Under the pieces are notes generated by a model, which saw nothing but the letters and a program-made list of their open reading frames with translations, was not told the DNA's origin and did not search any database. Source: Microbacterium galbinum (GTDB taxonomy: Bacteria > Actinomycetota > Actinomycetes > Actinomycetales > Microbacteriaceae). From it: a DNA stretch of 64,000 bases. Where the stretch lies: positions 248,001 to 312,000 of the forward strand of contig NZ_CP078077.1 in the NCBI RefSeq assembly GCF_023101185.1. Reading direction: 5' to 3'. The number at the start of each line of letters is the position of its first letter. The stretch's first letter is position 1. Positions 15,954-25,497 of this stretch are shown here, piece after piece. Made by a program: the position numbers and the translations under genes.

Positions 15954-16886
15954 TCAGACCAGGATGCGTGCGCCCGGCACGGGGCCGTGCACGTGCAGCG
16001 CTTCGCGACCCGCCTGCTGCAACGCCGTCTGCACCGCCTGTGCGGACTCCGGGTCACCGCACAGGAGGGCGACCGTGGGTCCGGAGCCCGACACGATGCC
16101 GTGGAGCGCACCCGCGCGGATGCCGCGCCGGATGGTCTCCTCGAGGTCGGGACGCCGGTGCACCGCGGCCGCCTGCAGATCGTTGTGCAGGCTCGCCGCG
16201 AGCTGCACCGCATCGCCCGACCGGAGCGCCTGCAGCACGGGGATCGGCACGTCGAGGCTCAACGGCGGATCGTCGGCGAGCGCCCCCTGCTCCTCGCGGA
16301 GCAGGTCGAGCTGCTCGTACACGACGGGGGTCGAGAGGCCTTCGTCGCTGGTGACCAGCACCCAGTCGAACCGGCCGCGGGCGAGCGCGGGGTTGAGCTG
16401 ATCGCCGCGCCCCGTGCCGACGGCGGTGCCCCCGTGCAGGGCGAAGGGCACGTCGGCCCCGAGCCGCGCAGCCAACTCGTGCAGCCGCGCGGGCGAGAAC
16501 CCGGTGCCCCACAGCGCATCGCACGCCACGAGGGCGGCTGCGGCATCCGCCGATCCCCCGCCCATGCCGCCGGCGACGGGCACGCTCTTGCGGATCTCGA
16601 GCGCCACTCCCCCGTGGTAGTCGGCGGCGGCGGCGAGCAGCTTCGCCGCACGCATCGCGAGGTTGCGGTCGTCGAGCGGAACGGCATCCGCGTCCACCGC
16701 TCCCCTGACCGTCACCGAGAAGTCGTCCGCCGCCCGTGCGATCACGTCCTCGTACAGCGACACCGCCTGGAAGACGGTCGCGAGGGCGTGATACCCGTCG
16801 TCGTGGCGCCCGCCGACCCCGAGGAAGACGTTGATCTTCCCCGGGGCGCGGACGTGCACCCGTTCGACGGACGCGGCAGAGCTCAT
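15954..16886 (-). CDS. ispE: 4-diphosphocytidyl-2-C-methyl-D-erythritol kinase
   Basis: GHMP-family kinase of 310 residues that phosphorylates CDP-methylerythritol in the non-mevalonate isoprenoid pathway. The N-terminal VRAPGKINVFLGVGGRHDDGYH and the glycine-rich ATP loop PVAGGMGGGSADAAAAL (about residues 100-117) are diagnostic; the C-terminal VSGSGPTVALL block completes the fold. It starts four bases after the stop of the aldo/keto reductase gene and is the last gene of the rsmA-AKR-ispE unit. The rsmA-ispE pairing is conserved in actinobacteria. Confidence 0.95.
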   Translation of the reverse strand: MSSAASVERVHVRAPGKINVFLGVGGRHDDGYHALATVFQAVSLYEDVIARAADDFSVTVRGAVDADAVPLDDRNLAMRAAKLLAAAADYHGGVALEIRKSVPVAGGMGGGSADAAAALVACDALWGTGFSPARLHELAARLGADVPFALHGGTAVGTGRGDQLNPALARGRFDWVLVTSDEGLSTPVVYEQLDLLREEQGALADDPPLSLDVPIPVLQALRSGDAVQLAASLHNDLQAAAVHRRPDLEETIRRGIRAGALHGIVSGSGPTVALLCGDPESAQAVQTALQQAGREALHVHGPVPGARILV

Positions 16887-16890
16887 CGGC

Positions 16891-17958
16891 TCACAGCTCC
16901 GAGGACTTGGCCCACAGGTTGACGTCGACCTTGCCCGAGAGGGAGTCGATGCGGGCGAGCTGCTCGGAGGTGAACTCCGGACCGTTCACCGCGGCGATGT
17001 TCTCGTCGAGCTGCGAGACGCGCGAGGCGCCGATCAGCGCCGAGGCGACGACCGGGTTGCGCAGCGTCCACTGCAGGGCGAGCTGGGCGAGCGACTGTCC
17101 GCGCTCCTTCGCCACCTCGTTCAGATCGCGCAGGGTCTGCACGGCCTCGTCGCTCAGACGCCCCTCGGGCAGCGAGCCGCGCTTCTGCGCGCGATCGGCC
17201 GTGCCGTCGCCGAGGTACTTGTCGGTGAGCAGGCCCTGGGCGAGTGGGGTGAACGCGATCGCGCCGAGGCCGTTCTGCGTGAGGGTGTCGTCGAGGCCGT
17301 CCTCGACCCAGCGGTTGAGGATCGAGTACGCGGGCTGGTGGATGACGAGCGGGGTGCCCAGCTCCTTCGCGACGGCGACGGCCTCGGCCGTGCGCTCGGC
17401 GCTGTACGAGGAGATGCCCACGTAGAGCGCCTTACCCTGGCGGACCAGGGTGTCGAGCGCTGCGACGGTCTCGGTGATCGGGGTGACCGGGTCGACGCGG
17501 TGCGAGTAGAAGATGTCGACGTAGTCGAGGCCCATGCGCGTGAGCGACTGCTCGGCGCTCGCGAGGATGTACTTGCGGCTCGCGAAGTCTCCGTAGGGCC
17601 CGGGCCACATGTCCCACCCGGCCTTCGACGAGATGATGAGCTCGTCGCGGTACGGGCGGAAGTCCTCGGCGAAGATGCGACCGAAGTTCTTCTCGGCCGA
17701 GCCGTAGGGCGGGCCGTAGTTGTTGGCGAGGTCGAAGTGCGTGATGCCGCGGTCGAACGCGTGGCGCAGCAGTGCGCGCTGGTTGTCGAGCGGGATGTTG
17801 TCGCCGAAGTTCCACCACAGGCCGAGCGAGATCGGCGGGAGGTACAGGCCGGACGAGCCGACCTGGCGATAGGCGAACTCGCTGTAGCGGCCTTCGGCGG
17901 CGGCGTACGGGCGGTGCAGTTCGGGGACGTTCGGGCTGAAGCGGGGGGAGTCGGTCAC
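16891..17958 (-). CDS. Aldo/keto reductase (YghZ/Kv-beta-like)
   Basis: NADPH-dependent aldo/keto reductase of 355 residues. [19 protein letters not shown] carries the catalytic Asp and Tyr; the catalytic Lys is in [21 protein letters not shown] and the His in DIFYSHRVD. The layout matches YghZ, which reduces L-glyceraldehyde 3-phosphate and methylglyoxal-like aldehydes. The GTG at 17958 overlaps the rsmA stop codon (GTGA) and lies six bases after a TAATCT hexamer, so it can be made from its own leaderless transcript as well as from read-through. It separates rsmA from ispE, which are usually adjacent. Confidence 0.9.
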   Translation of the reverse strand: MTDSPRFSPNVPELHRPYAAAEGRYSEFAYRQVGSSGLYLPPISLGLWWNFGDNIPLDNQRALLRHAFDRGITHFDLANNYGPPYGSAEKNFGRIFAEDFRPYRDELIISSKAGWDMWPGPYGDFASRKYILASAEQSLTRMGLDYVDIFYSHRVDPVTPITETVAALDTLVRQGKALYVGISSYSAERTAEAVAVAKELGTPLVIHQPAYSILNRWVEDGLDDTLTQNGLGAIAFTPLAQGLLTDKYLGDGTADRAQKRGSLPEGRLSDEAVQTLRDLNEVAKERGQSLAQLALQWTLRNPVVASALIGASRVSQLDENIAAVNGPEFTSEQLARIDSLSGKVDVNLWAKSSEL

Positions 17959-18815
17959 GGTGCCAGATTAGTCGTTGCGGCCTGCGCGGCGATCCTCTGA
18001 TAGTCATCGACCGTAAGATCCTCGCCCCGGGCGGTCGGCGCGACACCGGCGGCGGTCAGGACCTCGGATGCCGCGGCCGAGCTGCCGAAGATCCCCGACA
18101 GCGCCTGGCGCAGCATCTTGCGGCGCTGGTTGAACGCGGCATCCACGATCTGGAACGTGCGGCGGCGCTCGTCCTCGCTCCCCCGCTCGCCCTCGGACCG
18201 GTCGAAGCCGACCAGCAGGCTGTCGACGTTGGGCACCGGCCAGAAGACCTGGCGCGAGACGTTTCCGCTGAGCTTCCACTCGCCGTACCAGGCGGCCTTC
18301 ACGCTCGGGGAACCGTAGATCTTCGATCCCGGCTTCGCGGCGAGACGCTCGGCGACCTCGGCCTGCACCATCACGACGCCGCGCTGCAGGTACGAGAAGT
18401 TCTCGAGGAAGTGCAGCAGCACCGGCACCGAGACGTTGTACGGGAGGTTGGCGACGAGCACCGTCGGCTCTCCCGGCAGCTCGGTGATGCGCAGGGCATC
18501 GGCATCCACGACGGTCAGCATGCCCTCGGGAACGCCGCGCTCCGCAGCCGTCTGCGGCAGGCGGGCGGCGAGCCGGTGATCGATCTCGACGGCGGTGACC
18601 TTCGCCCCCGCTTCGAGGATCGCGAGCGTCAACGACCCGAGGCCGGGTCCGACCTCGACGACCCGCTCCCCCGGCTGCACGCGCGCGGCGTGCACGATCT
18701 TGCGCACCGTGTTGGCGTCGACCACGAAGTTCTGGCCGAGCTTCTTGGTGGGGGTGACGTCGAGCTCGGCGGCGAGGCGGCGGATCTCGGTGGCGCCGAG
18801 CAGGGTGACGGTCAT
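17955..18815 (-). CDS. rsmA: 16S rRNA (adenine1518/1519-N6)-dimethyltransferase
   Basis: KsgA/RsmA of 286 residues, which dimethylates two adenines near the 3' end of 16S rRNA with S-adenosylmethionine. [14 protein letters not shown] near the N-terminus, the SAM loop [16 protein letters not shown] and the catalytic NLPYN motif (about residues 123-127) are all present. The ATG at 18815 begins at the conserved N-terminus ([22 protein letters not shown]) and has GGAG a few bases upstream. In-frame upstream sequence belongs to the opposite MFS gene. The stop overlaps the AKR start. Confidence 0.95.
   Translation of the reverse strand: MTVTLLGATEIRRLAAELDVTPTKKLGQNFVVDANTVRKIVHAARVQPGERVVEVGPGLGSLTLAILEAGAKVTAVEIDHRLAARLPQTAAERGVPEGMLTVVDADALRITELPGEPTVLVANLPYNVSVPVLLHFLENFSYLQRGVVMVQAEVAERLAAKPGSKIYGSPSVKAAWYGEWKLSGNVSRQVFWPVPNVDSLLVGFDRSEGERGSEDERRRTFQIVDAAFNQRRKMLRQALSGIFGSSAAASEVLTAAGVAPTARGEDLTVDDYQRIAAQAATTNLAP
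17965..17970 (-). promoter_or_regulatory. -10 element, leaderless start of the AKR gene
   Basis: TAATCT on the minus strand is followed by exactly six bases (GGCACC) and the GTG at 17958. It lies inside the 3' end of rsmA. Confidence 0.5.
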
Positions 18816-18858
18816 TGCTCCATTCTCCCCTACGGCGGACGATGTCCCCGGCTCCCAG

Positions 18859-18864
18859 TACTCT
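18859..18864 (+). promoter_or_regulatory. -10 element, leaderless start of the MFS gene
   Basis: TACTCT is followed by six bases (CGGGTG) and the GTG at 18871. No Shine-Dalgarno sequence is present. Confidence 0.5.
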
Positions 18865-18870
18865 CGGGTG

Positions 18871-20154
18871 GTGCCCACCCTCGGAGAACTCGTCGCCCCG
18901 CGCCGCATGGGGCGCGATTTCCGGTGGCTGCTGGCATCGTCGTGGACCAGCAACGTCGGCGACGGCGTCGCTCTCGCGGCCGCTCCCCTGCTGATCGCCT
19001 CCATGACCTCGTCGCCGATCCTCGTCGCGGCCGGCGCCATCCTGCAGTTCCTCCCGTGGCTGCTGTTCGGTCTGCACGCGGGAGCGATCGCCGACCGCTT
19101 CGACCGGCGGCGACTGGTGATGCTCGCCAACGCCGCCCGCGCCGTCGTCCTCACCGCGCTGTGCGTCTTCCTCGTGACCGGCACCGCCAACATCTGGATC
19201 GTGCTGGCGGTGGCCTTCCTCTACGGCACGGCCGAGGTCTTCGTCGACACCGCCGGCAGCACGCTGCTGCCGATGCTGGTGCAGCCCGCCGATCTCGGCA
19301 TCGGCAACGCACGGCTCCAGGCGGGCTATCTCGTGGCCAACCAGTTCGCCGGCCCGCCGCTCGGCGCCTTCCTCTTCGCGGCCGGCAGCGCCTGGCCCTT
19401 CCTCGTCGAGATCGTCTGCGTGCTCGCGGCCGTCGTGCTGATCTCGCGCCTGGCCCGCACCCCGGTGCCCCCGCGTGAGAGCGCCGACGGCGGCGGCTCC
19501 GCGCACCCTCCCGTGCACACCGACATCGCCGAGGGTCTGCGGTGGCTGTGGCGCAACCCTCCGGTGCGGATGCTGGTGCTCATCATCCTGCTCTTCAACG
19601 TCACCTGGGCAGCGCCCTGGGGTGTGCTCGTGCTCTACGCGACCGAGCACCTGCACATGGGAGCGGTGGGCTACGGAGCGCTCACCACGGCCTCGGCCGT
19701 CGGCGGTATTCTCGCGACGCTGAGCTTCGGGTGGCTGGAGCGGCACATCTCGTTCGCGAGCCTCATGCGCATCGTGCTGACGCTCGAGGTGCTCATGCAC
19801 CTGGCCTTCGCGCTCACCACCGTGGGGTGGGTGGCGCTCGTGATCATGTTCTTCTTCGGCGCCTATGCCTTCGTCTGGGGCACGATCTCGACCACCGTGC
19901 GCCAGCGGCTCGTGCCTGCCGAACTGCAGGGCCGCGTCGCCTCGGTGAACATGGTCGGCGTGTTCGGGGGCATGGTGATCGGCCAGGCCCTCGGCGGCGT
20001 GATCGCCGAGATCTGGGGCCTCACGGCCCCGTGGTGGTTCGCCTTCGCCGGAGCGGCGCTGACCCTGCTGTTCGTCTGGAAGCCGATCAGCGCGATCGTC
20101 AGCGCAAGGCCGGTCTCACAGGACGACCCGGCTCAGCCCTCGAACGAGCCGTAG
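18871..20154 (+). CDS. MFS transporter (MFS_3, EntS-like exporter class)
   Basis: Twelve-helix major facilitator protein of 427 residues. [16 protein letters not shown], the loop-2 motif [18 protein letters not shown] and [25 protein letters not shown] place it in the MFS_3 group, which contains the enterobactin exporter EntS and macrolide efflux proteins. Substrate is unknown. The GTG at 18871 fits a leaderless -10 element. It lies on the plus strand between rsmA and tatD, a place where other actinobacteria carry a resuscitation-promoting-factor gene. Its 3' end overlaps tatD by 22 bp in convergent orientation. Confidence 0.88.
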   Translation: MPTLGELVAPRRMGRDFRWLLASSWTSNVGDGVALAAAPLLIASMTSSPILVAAGAILQFLPWLLFGLHAGAIADRFDRRRLVMLANAARAVVLTALCVFLVTGTANIWIVLAVAFLYGTAEVFVDTAGSTLLPMLVQPADLGIGNARLQAGYLVANQFAGPPLGAFLFAAGSAWPFLVEIVCVLAAVVLISRLARTPVPPRESADGGGSAHPPVHTDIAEGLRWLWRNPPVRMLVLIILLFNVTWAAPWGVLVLYATEHLHMGAVGYGALTTASAVGGILATLSFGWLERHISFASLMRIVLTLEVLMHLAFALTTVGWVALVIMFFFGAYAFVWGTISTTVRQRLVPAELQGRVASVNMVGVFGGMVIGQALGGVIAEIWGLTAPWWFAFAGAALTLLFVWKPISAIVSARPVSQDDPAQPSNEP

Positions 20155-21005
20155 ACCCGCTGCGTGTTCGCGGCGATCCGCGCGCAGAGCTCGTCGACCT
20201 CGAGATCGAGTTCGGCGGCCATGAAGCGCACCGTGATCGACACGAGGTACGGCGCGTTCGGCCGTCCGCGCAGCGGCACGGGAGTGAGGAACGGGGCATC
20301 GGTCTCGACCAGGATGCGGTCGAGCGGCGTGACCTTCAACGCATCGCGCAGGTTCTGCGCGTTCTTGAACGTCACGTTGCCGGCGAACGACAGGTAGTAC
20401 CCGGCGTCGGCGCAGACGCGGGCCATCGCGTCATCGCCCGAGAAGCAGTGGAACACCGTCGTCTCGGGCGCGCCGACCCGCGTCAGCGTCTCGAGCACCG
20501 CATCGTGCGCATCGCGATCGTGGATCTGCATCGCGATGCCGTGCCTCTTCGCGATCGCGATGTGCGCCTCGAACGAGGCGTGCTGCGGGCCCCGGCGTTC
20601 GGGCTCGGTGCGGAAGAAGTCGAGGCCGGTCTCGCCGACGGCCCGCGTGCGCGGGTGCGCGGCGAGCTCGTCGATCACCGCGATGGCCTCGTCGAGGCGC
20701 CCCTCGTCGGCGTAGGTGGGCGCGTCGTTCGGGTGGATCGCGACCGCGGCGAGCACACGGGGATCGGATGCCGCGGCATCGACCGCCCAGCGCGACGACT
20801 CGATATCTCCCGAGGACTGCACGACGCCGGCGATCCCGACCGCCTGCGCGCGATCGAGCTGCTCGCCGAGCGTCAGCGGCTCATCGCCGTCGACGATGTC
20901 GAGGTGCGCGTGGTTGTCGTACACGGCCACCGCGAGCGGCTCGGGAGCCGCCGGATACCGCAGATCCTTGCGCCCGTCGTTGCTTCGCTGCTGCACGTAC
21001 GTCAT
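20133..21005 (-). CDS. tatD: TatD family metal-dependent hydrolase (DNase/deacylase)
   Basis: TatD-type TIM-barrel hydrolase of 290 residues, usually a 3'-5' exonuclease or D-aminoacyl-tRNA deacylase. Metal ligands are visible in YDNHAHLDI near the N-terminus, VGETGLDFF, MQIHDRDAHD, VFHCFSGDD and ILVETDAPFLTPVPLRG. AGGAGGGG upstream supports the ATG at 21005. It follows metG by 37 bases, as is common in actinobacteria, and converges with the MFS gene. Confidence 0.93.
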   Translation of the reverse strand: MTYVQQRSNDGRKDLRYPAAPEPLAVAVYDNHAHLDIVDGDEPLTLGEQLDRAQAVGIAGVVQSSGDIESSRWAVDAAASDPRVLAAVAIHPNDAPTYADEGRLDEAIAVIDELAAHPRTRAVGETGLDFFRTEPERRGPQHASFEAHIAIAKRHGIAMQIHDRDAHDAVLETLTRVGAPETTVFHCFSGDDAMARVCADAGYYLSFAGNVTFKNAQNLRDALKVTPLDRILVETDAPFLTPVPLRGRPNAPYLVSITVRFMAAELDLEVDELCARIAANTQRVYGSFEG

Positions 21006-21042
21006 GCTCGCGCGCCCCTCCTGTTCAGGCGGTCGTCGATTC

Positions 21043-22620
21043 TCAGGCGGTCGTCTCCACGCGCGGGAACAGCGGCGCGAGACCGTTGACGCTCGTGCCC
21101 GGCTTCAGCGCACCCCAGGTGCCCGCCTCGCGGATCGGCTGATCCTGCAGGCGGCCCAGGTCGTCTCCGGCGCCGAGCGCCTCCCAGAGCTTCTCGGTGG
21201 ACTGCGGCATCACCGGCGACAGCAGCACGGCGAGCGCGCGCAATCCCTCGGCGCACGTGTACAGCACGGTGCCGAGCCGCTCGCGCTGAGCCTCGTCGCG
21301 GGCCAGCGCCCACGGCTCGTTCTCGGTGATGTAGCCGTTGAGCGCGTCGACGATCTTCCAGATCGACGAGATCGCCTCGTCGATGCGGAACTGCTCGATC
21401 GCGGCATCCGCCTTCGTCGCGGCATCCGCCACGATCTGCTGGATCGCGAGGTCCTTCTCGGTGTACTCGCCCGCGGGCGGCACGATCCCCTCGAAGTACT
21501 TCTCGATCATCGCGGTCGTGCGCGAGGCGAGGTTGCCGAAGCCGTTCGCGAGCTCGGCCTGGTAGCGCGCCGCGAGGTCCTCCCACGAGAACGAGCCGTC
21601 CTGACCGAAGGCGATCGCCGACAGGAAGTAGAAGCGGTACGCGTCGGAGCCGAAGACATCGGTGATCTCGGTCGGCGCGATGCCGGTGAGCTTCGACTTC
21701 GACATCTTCTCGCCGCCGACCAGCAGCCAGCCGTGCGCGAAGACGCCCTTGGGCACATCGACGCCCGCGGCCATCAGCATCGCCGGCCAGATGACCGCGT
21801 GGAAGCGCAGGATGTCCTTGCCGACCACGTGGTAGGCCGGCCAGCGCCGATCGAAGTTCGCGTCGTCGTCGCCGTAGCCGACCGCGGTCGCGTAGTTGAG
21901 CAGTGCGTCGACCCACACGTAGATGACGTGCGCGTCGTCCCACGGCACCTCGATGCCCCAGTCGAACGCCGACCGCGAGATCGAGAGGTCCTTGAGACCC
22001 TGGCGCACGAACGAGACGACCTCGTTGCGTGCCGACTCCGGGCGGATGAAGTCGGGCTGCTCCTTGTAGAGCTCGAGCAGACGGTCCTGGAACTCGCTGA
22101 GCTTGAAGAAGTAGTTCTTCTCCTGCAGCAGCTCGAGGGGCTTGGAGTGGATCGCACAGACCTTCAGCCCCTCGAAGGGACCGGTGCCGTCGAGGATCTC
22201 GGACTCGGGCTTGAACTCCTCGCAGCCCACGCAGTAGAGCGCCTCGTACTCGCCGGCGTAGATGTAGCCGCGGTCGTAGATCGCCTGCACGAACTTCTTC
22301 ACGCGCTCCTCATGACGCTCCTGCGTCGTGCGGATGAAGTCGTCGTTGGCGACATCGAGGGTCTTCAGCAACGGGAACCACGCCTCGGTGACGAGCTTGT
22401 CGACCCACTCCTGCGGGGTGACGTTGTTCGCCGCCGCCGCGCGCAGCATCTTCTGGCCGTGCTCATCGGTGCCCGTCAGCATCCAGGTGTCGTCGCCCGC
22501 CTGGCGGTGCCAGCGCGCGAGCGTGTCGACCGCCACCGAGGTGTACCCGTGGCCGATGTGGGGCACGTCGGAGGGGTAGTAGATGGGCGTGGTGATGTAG
22601 AACGATTCGCCTGCGGGCAT
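21043..22620 (-). CDS. metG: Methionyl-tRNA synthetase
   Basis: Class I aminoacyl-tRNA synthetase of 525 residues that charges tRNA-Met. The HIGH signature is HIGHGYTS (residues 21-28) and the KMSKS loop is GGEKMSKSKL near residue 303. The single CVGCEEF knuckle and the absence of a C-terminal tRNA-binding domain match the short actinobacterial form. The ATG at 22620 lies exactly six bases downstream of TAGAAT, indicating a leaderless transcript that probably continues into tatD. Confidence 0.96.
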   Translation of the reverse strand: MPAGESFYITTPIYYPSDVPHIGHGYTSVAVDTLARWHRQAGDDTWMLTGTDEHGQKMLRAAAANNVTPQEWVDKLVTEAWFPLLKTLDVANDDFIRTTQERHEERVKKFVQAIYDRGYIYAGEYEALYCVGCEEFKPESEILDGTGPFEGLKVCAIHSKPLELLQEKNYFFKLSEFQDRLLELYKEQPDFIRPESARNEVVSFVRQGLKDLSISRSAFDWGIEVPWDDAHVIYVWVDALLNYATAVGYGDDDANFDRRWPAYHVVGKDILRFHAVIWPAMLMAAGVDVPKGVFAHGWLLVGGEKMSKSKLTGIAPTEITDVFGSDAYRFYFLSAIAFGQDGSFSWEDLAARYQAELANGFGNLASRTTAMIEKYFEGIVPPAGEYTEKDLAIQQIVADAATKADAAIEQFRIDEAISSIWKIVDALNGYITENEPWALARDEAQRERLGTVLYTCAEGLRALAVLLSPVMPQSTEKLWEALGAGDDLGRLQDQPIREAGTWGALKPGTSVNGLAPLFPRVETTA

Positions 22621-22626
22621 GGAGCA

Positions 22627-22632
22627 ATTCTA
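22627..22632 (-). promoter_or_regulatory. -10 element, leaderless start of metG
   Basis: TAGAAT on the minus strand, six bases (TGCTCC), then ATG. Confidence 0.55.
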
Positions 22633-22650
22633 GGTGCCCGCAGGGCGACG

Positions 22651-24234
22651 TTACGCCGGTCCCACCGTCACGTCGATGCGGTGCCAGCCCTGGGCGCCGT
22701 CGGGTGCGGGGGCCGCGCGCTGCTCGGTCTGCGTGTCGCCGTCGGCACCGATCGCCCGGCACTCGATGCTGTGCTCACCGACCTGCGCCGACCACGGCAT
22801 GCTCCACTGCACCCAGGTGTCGTCGGAGATCCCGGTCGCGAGGTCGGCAGCCTGCCACGACCCGCCGTCGACGCGCACCTCGACGCCCGCGACGCCCGTG
22901 TGCGGAAACCAGCCCATGCCCGCGATCATCGTCTCCCCCGCAACGACCGTCCGTCCATCGCGCGGCACGTCGATGCGCGACTGCAGCTTGATCGGTCCGT
23001 GGTCGGACCAGCCGCGCGGGGTCCAGTACCCCATCGCCCGGTCGAAGCGCGTGACCTCGAGCTCGGTGACCCACTTCGTCGCCGAGACGTATCCGTAGAG
23101 CCCCGGCACCACCATCCGCGCGGGGAAGCCGTGCTCCAGGGTCAAGGGAGCACCGTTCATACCGATCGCCAGGAGCGCATCGCGATCGTCGGTGAGCGCC
23201 TCGATCGGCGACGAGGCGGTGAACCCGTCCGCCGAGGTCGAGAGCACCATGTCGGCGTCGGACTGCACCCCGGCGCGGGCGAGCAGTTCGCGCAACGGAT
23301 AGCCGAGCCAGCGGGCGTTGCCGATCAACGAGCCGCCCACCTCGTTCGACACGCACGAGAGCGTGACGTAGGACTCGGTCATCGGCAGCGACAGCAGTTC
23401 GTCCCAGATGACCACCACCTCACGATCGACCATGCCGTGGATGCGGAGCGACCAGTCGGCGGGGTCCACGCGCGGGACCACGAGGGCCGTGTCGATCCGG
23501 TAGAACTGCTCGGTCGGAGTGACGACGGGGGCGAGGCCCGGCAGATCGAGCTCGGCGCCGCTCGGCACCGCCGCCGCCGCGGTCGTCGGCTTCGGCAGCG
23601 TCAGAGCCTTGCGCACCGCCTCGAGAGATCGTGAGGCGCCGCGGGCCGCATTCCCGATGAGCAGGGAGACCACGCCCGCGGCCGCGACGCCGCCCGTCCA
23701 CAGCAGGAAGCGGCGGCGATCGTCGGGGTCGGGCGCGACGCCCACGATCGGGCGGAGCCTGCGGATCAGCAGCCGCAGGACGAACGCCGAGACCCCGCCC
23801 GCGACGATGCCGGGCACCCACGCGTACGGGCCCGGGTTCGCCCGCGTCAGCGCCACCAGCACCGCCACCGCGCCCAGAACACCGAACATCGTCGCCCCGA
23901 GGCCGGAGATGCGCCGTTCGACCACGCCGGCCAGAGCTGCGACCGCGGCGAGGACCACCCCGATGCCCACCAGCAGCGCGACCTTGTCGGCAGTTCCGAA
24001 GAGCGCGATCGCCGTGTCCTTCGCCCAGGCCGGTGCGAGATCGATGAGCCCGCCGCCGATGACCGCGAACGGACTCGCCTCCGGAGCGATGAGGGCGGCG
24101 ACGAGTTCTGCCGCGCCCACGCCCAGGGTGGCGGCGGCGAGCCCGGCGGCCGCCACCCGGACGCGCTCCGCCGAGCCCCGATCGCTCGGAGCCACGAGCG
24201 CGTTCGGCGGCGTCTGCGGCGGCGTCTGCATCAT
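22651..24234 (-). CDS. Membrane-anchored molybdopterin-dependent oxidoreductase (sulfite oxidase fold)
   Basis: Protein of 527 residues that joins an N-terminal membrane part to a molybdenum-cofactor catalytic part. Residues 24-205 contain about five hydrophobic helices. The catalytic domain begins near residue 240 and shows VTLSCVSNEVGGSLIGNARW, in which the Cys is the expected Mo ligand, followed by SADGFTASSPIEAL and HGFPARMVVPGLYGYVSATKWV. A C-terminal immunoglobulin-like dimerisation domain (GMGWFPHTGVAGVEVRVDGG) completes the sulfite-oxidase layout. The physiological substrate is unknown; no heme domain is present. The first ATG (24234) lies six bases after TACGAT; a second ATG directly follows. 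metG lies 30 bases downstream on the same strand. Confidence 0.9.
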   Translation of the reverse strand: MMQTPPQTPPNALVAPSDRGSAERVRVAAAGLAAATLGVGAAELVAALIAPEASPFAVIGGGLIDLAPAWAKDTAIALFGTADKVALLVGIGVVLAAVAALAGVVERRISGLGATMFGVLGAVAVLVALTRANPGPYAWVPGIVAGGVSAFVLRLLIRRLRPIVGVAPDPDDRRRFLLWTGGVAAAGVVSLLIGNAARGASRSLEAVRKALTLPKPTTAAAAVPSGAELDLPGLAPVVTPTEQFYRIDTALVVPRVDPADWSLRIHGMVDREVVVIWDELLSLPMTESYVTLSCVSNEVGGSLIGNARWLGYPLRELLARAGVQSDADMVLSTSADGFTASSPIEALTDDRDALLAIGMNGAPLTLEHGFPARMVVPGLYGYVSATKWVTELEVTRFDRAMGYWTPRGWSDHGPIKLQSRIDVPRDGRTVVAGETMIAGMGWFPHTGVAGVEVRVDGGSWQAADLATGISDDTWVQWSMPWSAQVGEHSIECRAIGADGDTQTEQRAAPAPDGAQGWHRIDVTVGPA

Positions 24235-24240
24235 CTCCTG

Positions 24241-24246
24241 ATCGTA
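24241..24246 (-). promoter_or_regulatory. -10 element before the molybdenum oxidoreductase
   Basis: TACGAT on the minus strand, six bases (CAGGAG), then ATG. The spacer also looks like a weak ribosome-binding site for the second ATG. Confidence 0.45.
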
Positions 24247-24253
24247 CGCCGCC

Positions 24254-24288
24254 GCGCACGCCCGGCGACCGGACGGCCTCTCGTGCGC
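24254..24288 (-). terminator. Putative terminator after the GH1 gene
   Basis: GCGCACG and its exact complement flank an inner GGC/GCC pair and a nine-base loop, seven bases past the GH1 stop codon. There is no U tract, as usual in this GC range. Confidence 0.45.
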
Positions 24289-24294
24289 CGGCTC

Positions 24295-25464
24295 TCAGAG
24301 AGCGTTCCGCCGCGCGACCTCTCCGAGCCACGCGAGCGAGGGCTTCGGTGTGCGCGCGAACGTCTCGCGATCGAAGGCGATCAGCCCGAACGTCGGGGCG
24401 AAACCGCTCGCCCACTCGTAGTTGTCGAGCGCGCTCCAGTGCTGGTAGCCGCGCACCTCGATGCCGTCGGAGATCGCCCGGTGCAACCCTTCCAGCGCCC
24501 CCTGCGTGTAGGCGATGCGGCGGGTGTCGTCGGCGGTCGCGATGCCGTTCTCGGTCACGATCACCGGCACCCCTCCGCTGCGCTCCCAGGCGCTGCGCAC
24601 GCCGAGCTCCAACGCCTGGGGGAAGAACTCCCATCCGGTGAGCGTCGTCTCGACATCGGGCGAGACCGGCAGCGGCCCCTCCGGACCGATGAAGGTGCGG
24701 GTGTACGCCTGCACGCCCACGAAGTCGTCGCCCGCGGACTGCTCGAGGTACCAGTGGTCGCGCGGATCGCCGTACTGCGCGACCATCTCGTCGGCGCCCG
24801 GCTCGCCGGTCGAGTGGAACGCCTGGGTGGCGATGGTCCACCCCGCCTGCGCGCCCGACACCGAGTGCACGATCTCGGAGGCGCGGTGGTGGGCGTCGAG
24901 CAGGGTGTCGGCGACCGCGGGATCGGGGTTCGGCAGACCGTAGGCCACGAGGTTCGATGCGTCCTCGCCGCCCGCGAGCATGGCCGCGATGTTCGGCTCG
25001 TTGATCGTGCAGACGTACCGCACCCCGTCGAGGATCGGCAGGACGGTCTCGACGTAGCGCGAGAAGAGGTCGACCGCGTCATCCGCGCGCCAGAAGCCGT
25101 CGCGCTGGAACCACTCGGGCACCGTGAAGTGCATCAGCGTTACCGTCGGATCGAGACCGTTCTCGCGAGCGGTGTCGATCATGCGCCGGTAGTGGTCGAG
25201 CATCGCCCGCGAGACGAACCCGCGCTCCGGCTCGATCCGCGCCCACTCCAGCGAGAAGCGGTACGAGTTGAGCCCCGCATCGGCGAGCAGCCGCATGTCC
25301 TCGGGATAGCGGTGCAAGTGGTCGGCGGCGTCTCCGGATGGCTCCACCATCGTCGAGTCCGGCGCATGCTCCATGCGCCACCAGTTGCTGGTCGTGTTGT
25401 TGCCTTCGACCTGGTGGGCGGCGGTCGCGGCGCCCCAGAGGAAGCCGTCGGGGAATGCGAGCAC
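24295..25464 (-). CDS. GH1 family beta-glucosidase
   Basis: Cytoplasmic family 1 glycosidase of 389 residues that hydrolyses beta-glucosides such as cellobiose. FPDGFLWGAATAAHQVEG is the family N-terminal signature, CTINEPN holds the acid/base Glu and PVIVTENGIAT the nucleophile Glu. The protein is shorter than the usual 450 residues, the middle loops being reduced. The GTG at 25464 is preferred over the ATG at 25479 because AAAGGAG lies five bases before it. It is the last gene of the operon of the oligopeptide-type importer and sits 33 bases after the ATPase gene. Confidence 0.93.
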   Translation of the reverse strand: MLAFPDGFLWGAATAAHQVEGNNTTSNWWRMEHAPDSTMVEPSGDAADHLHRYPEDMRLLADAGLNSYRFSLEWARIEPERGFVSRAMLDHYRRMIDTARENGLDPTVTLMHFTVPEWFQRDGFWRADDAVDLFSRYVETVLPILDGVRYVCTINEPNIAAMLAGGEDASNLVAYGLPNPDPAVADTLLDAHHRASEIVHSVSGAQAGWTIATQAFHSTGEPGADEMVAQYGDPRDHWYLEQSAGDDFVGVQAYTRTFIGPEGPLPVSPDVETTLTGWEFFPQALELGVRSAWERSGGVPVIVTENGIATADDTRRIAYTQGALEGLHRAISDGIEVRGYQHWSALDNYEWASGFAPTFGLIAFDRETFARTPKPSLAWLGEVARRNAL

Positions 25465-25497
25465 GGATGCTCCTTTCATGAGGGGTCTTGTGGGGTC

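Noticed and set aside
20716-23634. A 972-residue plus-strand open frame opposite tatD, metG and the molybdenum enzyme.
   Set aside because: It crosses three well-supported genes and their promoters and has the composition of a shadow frame.
25465-25479. ATG at 25479 as GH1 start.
   Set aside because: The AAAGGAG sequence lies after this ATG and before the GTG at 25464, so the ATG is upstream of the ribosome-binding site.
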